DNA from: Durusdinium trenchii
Lineage: Eukaryota > Sar > Dinophyceae > Suessiales > Symbiodiniaceae
NCBI GenBank assembly: GCA_963970005.1
Contig: CAXAMN010025262.1
Span: 565,535 to 629,534 of the forward strand
Direction: 5' to 3'
DNA length: 64,000 bases
The notes below the pieces were generated by a model that ran no database searches, was not told the origin of the DNA, and saw nothing but the letters and a program-made list of their open reading frames with translations. The position numbers and the translations under genes were made by a program. The number at the start of each line of letters is the position of its first letter. Position 1 is the first letter of the stretch. This document shows positions 57,601 to 64,000 of this stretch, one piece after another.

Positions 57601-60564
57601 GAGGCCGACAGGCATGTTTGGAATGCTAGATGAGCTCAAGCTGCAAGCTTGGGTTTGTCCGCCTGTTACGGGACACATGATACATACCTTATTCATCTCA
57701 TTACAGCAAGTTCATGTAAGTTCTGTCGTAAAATGTCGTAAGCATGTGGCCGTGGGCAACAGCTGTGGGACTCAGTGCAAACAGCGGTGGACATATCAGG
57801 TGAAAAGCCGGGACCTCGCAGCTGCATGGGCTTGCCATGAAGTTTGGGTTCTCTGTACCTCTATACCCTCGTGCAGCTGCAAACAGCAGTCAAGTGTCAA
57901 TGGCCCCTTGTTGGCCCCTTGTAGACCATGAACATGCATGAACACCAAAGAAAAATCCTCCAGTCTCTTGGACGTGCTGCATTCGGAAGTTCCGTCTTCC
58001 TCACGTCTCAGATTCCCACATTCCAGCGGATTCCCTCCACTTTCCTGCCATGTCATGTCATCCGAGTGACGGATGCTGTGCCCAACCAGTCCTCAAAGCT
58101 CAACTTCTCGCGCTTTTCTTTCGACGCTTCCGCCAGCCTAAGCTTTGCATATCTCATCATGGGGGGCTCCATCGACAAGCCCGGAAGTGGGCAAGCTCCA
58201 GGCCAAGTGGAAGGGGCATGAAGGGACCACTATAATGGTAGGGGATTGGGGCTCTGTTGACATCTGTTGACTGGCCTGCAGGGTTCAACTCAGATTGGAT
58301 GGCATCTCGTAGTCCAACAACTGAGTGTTCTTTCTATTTCTGGAGTTCATACTCCACAAACATGCCCAAGTTGCACCACATGCCCAGCCTCAAACATGCA
58401 CCACCTGAAAAAAAAAAGAACATCTTCCGAACATCAAAAGAGCAATGCAACCTGAAAAAACTCCTCTCTCCAAAAAAGCCTTAGCCTTAGCCTCCCCCAG
58501 CTCTGAACGCGGTCCAGGACGCCGGTCACGCAGCCGGTCCAAGGCTGTTTGAGGCTCCTCACAAGGCGGCGGTTTGAGCCAACGAGGCGTCTCGTAGGAG
58601 CCACCGCACGATGCATCACATGGTCAAGTCACATGGATTTTTCGTTGTCACTGTTGGCCACAAGTCCTTGGCTCCTGGTCCAAGACTCCCTTCTGGAAGA
58701 GAGGGTCGCTGCAAGTCTTCCTAGTCTACCCATGACTGACCTTAAAGAGTCCCGCCCCATCCTCCCAACAAACAGCCCAGGTTTTCTGGCGACATGATCG
58801 GTTGTCTGATGTTTTTGTTGGGGTCGTCCACGTGGGTCTGGAGAAGTCTGGTCCTGCCTTAGAGAGCATTCCGGACTTCCTCCACACTTCAGGGGCGACA
58901 CCTCTCTGTATATATTTCTTTGGGCAATCAAACACGTGAATTTGTTGGACAAATACCACAGCTACTAAGGACCACGATGACTTGCGAAAAAAATCCCAGC
59001 CCCTCACGGCCCTTCCAGTTGTCAATAATGAGAAACAAACGACCTGTGAAAAAACATTGAAAAGCACTGTAGACTTGCGGTATGTAACTTCACTGAAATT
59101 CCATCATGGTCATCATGGTTACTTCTCCCCAGGCAGAACTCTGAGAAATCTTCCGGGACATGGATTTAAACACCGGGCAAGGCGATGCACTTCAAAACCA
59201 CGCGGAAACCAGTTCCAGATCTCATGCCCTGAGATCCAGACTCTGTCGAAAGTCAATAAGTGCATCAAATCATCGCAGTGGTTTCAGAGTTGGCACCCCG
59301 AAGATGTCCTAAACAGATGGGGGTCCGGGGTCCATATCAACTACCGACTTCGCACATTGAAACAACTTTCCAAAAGCACCGCTGAACTCTATCCGCTCCT
59401 CGTCGCCTTCCGCACATGTCCGCAGCGATGCCAAAGAGAAAGAATACAAAAGCAACATTGAACAAGATACTGACTGGTGCGACTCGTGGGGAATAATAAG
59501 GGAATGACCGCTAGGCATCGCTAGGCCGCTCAATATCTACGGATCCAGCCACCCGAGTCGCCCCTTGCGATGCCTTACGAGTCGACGAATCGCCCCACGC
59601 GGCCGGGTCCTCCACCCAACGTTGGGCCAAATCACCCGTGCGCGCCTGTTGGGCAGACGGACGGGGTGGTGGGATTTGCTTCACCAAAGGCGCTCCCCTA
59701 AGGCCCTAGTAGAACCTTCGATATATAATACAATTTTCATCTATGTTCCATAGAAACTCATGGATCACAAAAGCACTAATTAAAATGCAAATCATCATAA
59801 ATCATCCCAGTTTCCACACTTCTCTCAACTCAATCGATTGAAGTCGTTTGCATGTTTGGTAGCTTGAACATTGATCCACCTCCTGATTCCGCCCACGTCC
59901 TTTTTAGTCGCTTCCGTCCCTCGGCCTGGCGTCCCATGGCCACCGCGCAGGGCCGATGAACACGGAAGAGCCCTGCCAGGCTCCTGGCCGAGGCCATTTT
60001 GCGAGCGCCAAGCTGGATGCAGTCGCCTTTGTTGAAACATCTCTTTAGGATTCAATAGCTGCGCTATGCTAGTGCTGATGTCCCAAAAGTAATGTCATAC
60101 AAATTCATACAAGCCCTGGTTTGCCACCATACGACTGGTTGGCAGCGGAGCTTAATACATCTTATGCTACTTGCGTTCGCGGTGGGCCGTTGCTTGTCCC
60201 CATATGGAGAACCAAACAAAACACGTCCACTCGGTTGCGACCGATTCCTCAAACACGGTGAAAAAAACGCAAAAGCATGCAAAAGCACGGTGCGATCCAC
60301 AGACCTTCTGACACAGCCCGTGGCGGATTTCACCGTTCTTTTTGTGTTTCTTTCAGTTAATCGTTGATGTCTGGAACGAGTTAAGAGTTAAGAGGTGACA
60401 AATGGTGACAAGTATGGCAACAAAAAACATGCAAAACTCCAGTTTGTAAGACCAAGACACTAAGGCACTGAGACACGACTTTCTGGGAACCAAGGCAGCA
60501 ACCAAGGTAGCAACTAGAACAAAATCGATAAAGTTCCTCGCCGAAGACGTCTGGTTGGCAAAGC
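57601..60564. other. Presumed intergenic sequence, no gene recognised
   Basis: Between the terminal exon at 60565 and the next exon-like block. Only short frames without protein character are present. Confidence 0.4.
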
Positions 60565-60636
60565 TCATTCAAAACTGAGGCAGAGCTCCTCTTGGCATCT
60601 TGCAATAGCTTCATCTTCTTGAGTGAGTTTCGCCAC
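60565..60636 (-). CDS. Terminal exon of unknown gene (60.6-63.7 kb)
   Basis: After the acceptor CGGCAG the minus strand reads VAKLTQEDEAIARCQEELCL and SFE, then TGA at 60565-60567. It is an acidic helical tail. Confidence 0.45.
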   Translation of the reverse strand: MAKLTQEDEAIARCQEELCLSFE

Positions 60637-60960
60637 CTGCCGCAAAGCATCACAAAACTCACAGCGGCCAGGCAGGATTCTTGGGGAATCGTTGTCCGGC
60701 TTTCATGTGCTAAAAATATGGTGCAAGGACTGCACGGCAAACTAACTATAGTTGGGAATCTAAGAATAGATCTCGCACACACACGAACACAGGGACCCAA
60801 GGGTGAAAGCCTTATACAGATACAATTCACGTACTTTCTGTGGTTGGGTGCTGCCAAAGGGTATGAACAAGGCGATCTTTTTCGCGCCTGAGACGGTATC
60901 AGTGTCACACCTGAGTCACCACGAACTCCAAAGCTTTCACACCTCTCAACCCCCACCCAC

Positions 60961-61089
60961 AGACGAGCGATGACGAGCGACCGTGCAAATCTGGCCCCGG
61001 CACGACGGCCCGGCCTGTTGTCCAGGACCTTCTCCACCGCGTCGTAGACTTGATGTCCCGGCACGGCCGGTGAGAAGGGCATCTCCAGC
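60961..61089 (-). CDS. Exon of unknown gene (60.6-63.7 kb)
   Basis: After the acceptor GTTCAG the minus strand reads LEMPFSPAVPGHQVYDAVEK and VLDNRPGRRAGARFARSLVI up to a GT donor. It is clearly protein-like; family not recognised. Confidence 0.55.
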
Positions 61090-61108
61090 CTGAACTTACC
61101 CCTAGGAT

Positions 61109-61211
61109 CCCTAGGGCTCCAGTCGTACCCTCTGAGAAGGTGGGACTTGGGGTGGGTGCCAGGAGGCTCCAGTCATACCGAACGTGGGGAGGTACCACTG
61201 GAGCCCTAGGG
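61109..61211. repeat. Inverted repeat, about 23-bp arms
   Basis: CCCTAGGGCTCCAGTCGTACC at 61109 is the near-perfect reverse complement of 61189-61211. A third partial copy (GGCTCCAGTCATACC) lies between them. It could be a small hairpin element in an intron. Confidence 0.8.
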
Positions 61212-61334
61212 TGCTGTGAAGAGAATGGCATTGGATAAATGGCTTTGAGCAGGTCGGTCGCTTTGTTCCGAGGTCGCTTTGTTCCACAGGACACATCTGC
61301 AGGAAAAAACAATTGTTTTTCCATTTTCCTGTAA

Positions 61335-61415
61335 TGTAGACTCTTGATTAATAACCACCCCATTTGAATGAAACATCCTCTTCATATGGGAGGGTTTATT
61401 AATCAAGAGTCTACA
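61335..61415. repeat. Hairpin element with perfect 20-bp arms
   Basis: TGTAGACTCTTGATTAATAA at 61335-61354 and its exact reverse complement at 61396-61415. The arm word TTAATCAAGAGTCTAC recurs alone at about 23628, suggesting a dispersed MITE-like family. Confidence 0.85.
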
Positions 61416-61759
61416 TTAGATACATATTCCAATTGATCAGGGGGATGTTTCAAGACATCTCATCTGCTGCCTGGATCAGTTGGCGCTCCATTCCATGGTT
61501 TGCTTCGCGCTCCAAATACGGGTCATTCGGCTCTGTTCTTCACCCCGTGCTGCCCCGAGAAAAAGCTCAGAAGCCCGTCCGTGTGAACGTCATTTGGGAA
61601 CTGACTGTCGGTGCACTCTGGCTAGGCGGCATGTCTCTGCTTGGAATTGTTGCTGTTTTTGTCCCCATCCCCAACCCTATTCCAGCTCCAACCCTATTCC
61701 AACACGGCCGCCGCAAAACCCACCCACAAGAGTCCGGTCCCGAAACTCGGTCCGGTCCG

Positions 61760-61843
61760 GTCGAGTCCCAGGAGCTCGCGGTGGACGAAGATCACCAAGG
61801 GAGCAGCGTTGGTTTTGGAGCGGTGCTCCAAGGCGCAGTGCAC
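61760..61843 (-). CDS. Exon of unknown gene (60.6-63.7 kb)
   Basis: After the acceptor CCGCAG the minus strand reads VHCALEHRSKTNAAPLVIFV and HRELLGLD, an alternating hydrophobic strand pattern. The 3' end is approximate. Confidence 0.5.
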
Positions 61844-62121
61844 CTGCGGTCTGAGTCTGGGCAACGTCTACACACACCGGTTGAGGCGAAAGCCGAAGCC
61901 GAAGTCGATAAATAAGCCCATCTGAGCCGAAACCAAAGGCCCAAGACGACTGGGGGAGCGTTGTTATTTTCTTCGAAAGAAGGAGTTAACGGCCCAAAAG
62001 CCGGGGGTAGCATATGACAAAATTCCCACCTTCCAGTGATTCCTCACACCTGCCCAACAGAATCTATTGCATTAGTCGCACACTCCATCACCGCCCCCAA
62101 TCCAGCAAGAACCCATCTTGC

Positions 62122-62212
62122 CTGAAACTCTTGCACCTTCACCAGGAGTCGCAGCGCGTCACTGTCCAAGCGTGGCGCCCGGCCGTTGCAGAACCAGTTC
62201 ACCACATGACAC
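62122..62212 (-). CDS. Exon of unknown gene (60.6-63.7 kb)
   Basis: A 91-nt block (acceptor GTTCAG, GC donor) reading CHVVNWFCNGRAPRLDSDAL and RLLVKVQEFQ. Family not recognised. Confidence 0.55.
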
Positions 62213-62698
62213 CTGAACGTCCGTCGTGCGTGCGCACACCGCGCACACAACGAACGGCAGCAGGCGCACCGGCACCGGGGGGGGTTCCGACCGCGGCACC
62301 AGTCCTGAAGAGTCGATCACTGAGAGTCTCACTGAGGAAGCCTCATGTGTTCCCATACGGTACGCGGACCGTACGTGGTACGCGCGCGTGCTTTTGTTCA
62401 AGAACGCCCACCGTTTTCGGCTGGAAAGCACTTTGGTATACCGACACGTCGGACGGGTTTGGCATCTTTTCATGGGCTCCCTGGACCGCAAACGAAGACC
62501 GAGTGACCAAACTGACGGGTGCAAGAGGGAGTGGATCCTGGACCAAAAAAGGGCACTTGTTTGGTCCGGACTGGTGGGAGGATGCACACATATTTAACAG
62601 ATCCAGGCAATTGTTGAGCCTCTGGGTTCCAAGTGCGTTTTTTGAGCCTTTCATCACCACACTCCAAGCCTCCTGTCCCACTGATCGATTCTGATCTA

Positions 62699-62777
62699 GG
62701 CACAGACTGAAGAGCAAGAGCAAGGCTTCGAGCTTCGACACTTCCATCTTCCCAGCCTTCAAGAGAAAGGCCCAGTC
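62699..62777 (-). CDS. Exon of unknown gene (60.6-63.7 kb)
   Basis: After TTAGAG the minus strand reads DWAFLLKAGKMEVSKLEALL and LLFSLCL before a GA-type donor. The frame stays open to 62343, so the exon could be longer. Confidence 0.45.
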
Positions 62778-63040
62778 CTCTAAGGACGTCGGGTCTGGCA
62801 GCCGATCGGCTTGAGTCGCATGCTGTGGCATTGCGGTAACCGCAGGTTTTGGGGGTGGGGCACCAGTTTTCAGTTGTTTGCTTCAATCCAAAGAGGCGAA
62901 AACCAAGGGCCACCTCTGCCTCCCACCCGCGATCTCCCATCGTCCTAGCTCCCGTCACCTCCCGTTTTGACCTTCTCCTCCTGCAAACCTGTTCGAAACC
63001 CCGTCGGTCTTCGGGTCTCAGAGTCCAACCGCCCGACGGA

Positions 63041-63239
63041 TCAATCCGACTCCTCCTCTTGATGCGTCTCCAGGGGCATCGCCAAATCCAAGCAAAGGAA
63101 GAGCATCTGATCCTGCACCGCAGGGTCTGACGTCTCAAAAGACCATCGACGGGAGACAATGTTTGGGTTGGCCGGGTCCTCCGGTTGATAGAAGCATTGC
63201 ACATGGCCGAGGTCCAGGTTTGGAGCACCAATCTGGCAC
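63041..63239 (-). CDS. Exon of unknown gene (60.6-63.7 kb)
   Basis: After the acceptor TCTCAG the minus strand reads CQIGAPNLDLGHVQCFYQPE, WSFETSDPAVQDQMLFLCLD and LAMPLETHQEEE. A TGA at 63041-63043 ends the frame, but a GA donor a few codons earlier is equally likely because exon-like blocks follow downstream. It joins in phase to the exon at 63414. Confidence 0.6.
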
Positions 63240-63413
63240 CTGAGATTGAAAAGAGGAGAACATGTCGCAAGGATCAATTACACCATGACCATGGCCGCCA
63301 TGGCCTGAGGAAAAAAGATTTCTTGAAGCCGGTCCTCCAAAGCCAATGCAATTCTGCTTTTACATCTCACATCAGGCGATGTAATGCTATCAATTTACAT
63401 CTCAAATCTTGTC

Positions 63414-63682
63414 AGGTCCTTGCCAAGGCACAAGTAAATCTCCTCCAAGACCTCCTTGGGCCTCCTGCCCACCAGTCCCAGCACGGCCAGTGCTGGCGGC
63501 TTCGCCTCCTCCGCCTCCTTCGCCGCTTCGACCACCGGCGCTGCCGGGGCCTCGACCGCCACCGGCGGCGCCGACGCCGGCGCCGATGCTGGCGCCACCG
63601 CCGGCGCCGAAGGCTCTTCGTCGTCGTCGTCGTCGTCGTCCAGGAGGCGCAGCAAGTCACGGGAGGGGTCCAACAGCCCCGC
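63414..63682 (-). CDS. Acidic and Ala/Pro-rich exon, unknown gene
   Basis: After CTGCGAG the minus strand reads AGLLDPSRDLLRLL, a run of seven Asp, EEPSAPAV, then a long Ala/Pro/Val-rich low-complexity stretch and GRRPKEVLEEIYLCLGKDL. A GA donor after CT gives a phase-correct join to CQIGAPNLD at 63239. The Asp run comes from a GAC repeat. The N-terminus probably lies off the right edge. Function not recognised. Confidence 0.6.
63617..63642. repeat. GTC/GAC trinucleotide repeat
   Basis: An uninterrupted GTC run on the + strand, encoding poly-Asp in the minus-strand exon. Confidence 0.9.
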
Positions 63683-64000
63683 CTCGCAGAGGGTGGAGAT
63701 TTGGGGTGAAGATGTCCGTTTTTGACTCTCACGTCTCCAAGAACATGTATATAAGACTCTATAGACTATATATAGGTGTGATTGGGAGAAGAAACTTCTC
63801 GTTGAATGGATGAAAAAGAACATGTCACCAACCCGGCATAGTATAGTATAAATGTTGGGAATCGCGCCATGCGAAACCTCGCATGATCTGCAGCTGTATA
63901 AACCGTTCGTTCATGGTCCTCTCGGTGGTTTGATTCATGTGATCATCCCTTTGATGCAAACCGACCGAGACCAATTCACCCCGGACCGGACCCACATCGA

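Noticed and set aside
57097..57931. Long overlapping + strand frames
   Set aside because: They are at least partly shadows of a GC-rich minus block and have no recognisable domain.

Overview
The window looks like nuclear DNA of a dinoflagellate, most likely a Symbiodiniaceae-type genome. Long open frames are absent outside one 10.9-kb block. Elsewhere the coding signal comes as very short exons (about 25-270 nt). Their inferred donors are GC and GA as well as GT, and the acceptors are nearly always AG followed by G. Every exon I can support lies on the minus strand, which fits the unidirectional gene arrays known from dinoflagellates. I see no rRNA, tRNA, CRISPR or bacterial-type operon.

Layout, right to left (direction of transcription). 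(i) 63.7-60.6 kb: an unrecognised multi-exon gene with an acidic, Ala/Pro-rich N-terminal part and a terminal exon ending in TGA. (ii) 57.6-49.2 kb: scattered exon-like blocks of one or more unrecognised genes. (iii) 48.6-25.5 kb (possibly to 24.1 kb): a class III nucleotidyl cyclase gene. Twelve small exons (43292 down to 25464) join in phase into one cyclase catalytic domain. Upstream exons from an ATG at 48621 may be its N-terminus. (iv) 22.9-20.7 kb: five exon-like blocks of an unrecognised gene. (v) 13.3-4.4 kb: exons of a Gly/Lys-rich protein with several RanBP2-type zinc fingers. (vi) 0.4-0.5 kb: a possible SET-domain exon.

The standout is a non-LTR retrotransposon at 31730-42666, inserted in the intron between cyclase exons 2 and 3. 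An exact 18-bp target-site duplication flanks it (31712-31729 and 42667-42684), and removing it restores an intron of about 462 bp. It is transcribed in the same sense as the host gene. ORF1 (1046 aa) carries a complete-looking cytosine-5 DNA methyltransferase domain (motifs I, IV with PPC, VI, VIII, X). ORF2 (765 aa) overlaps the end of ORF1 in the -1 frame and has no ATG in its first 141 codons; it ends in a basic stretch and a coiled coil. ORF3 encodes an APE-type endonuclease, reverse transcriptase, zinc knuckle and RNase H, with one frame break inside the endonuclease. ORF1 and ORF2 share a duplicated HW...CGWT domain that recalls a papain-fold peptidase core. A retroelement carrying its own DNA methyltransferase inside a conserved signalling gene is the most interesting system here.

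The rest is intron and intergenic sequence with microsatellites, short tandem repeats, hairpins and a dispersed repeat present in opposite orientation at both ends of the window.
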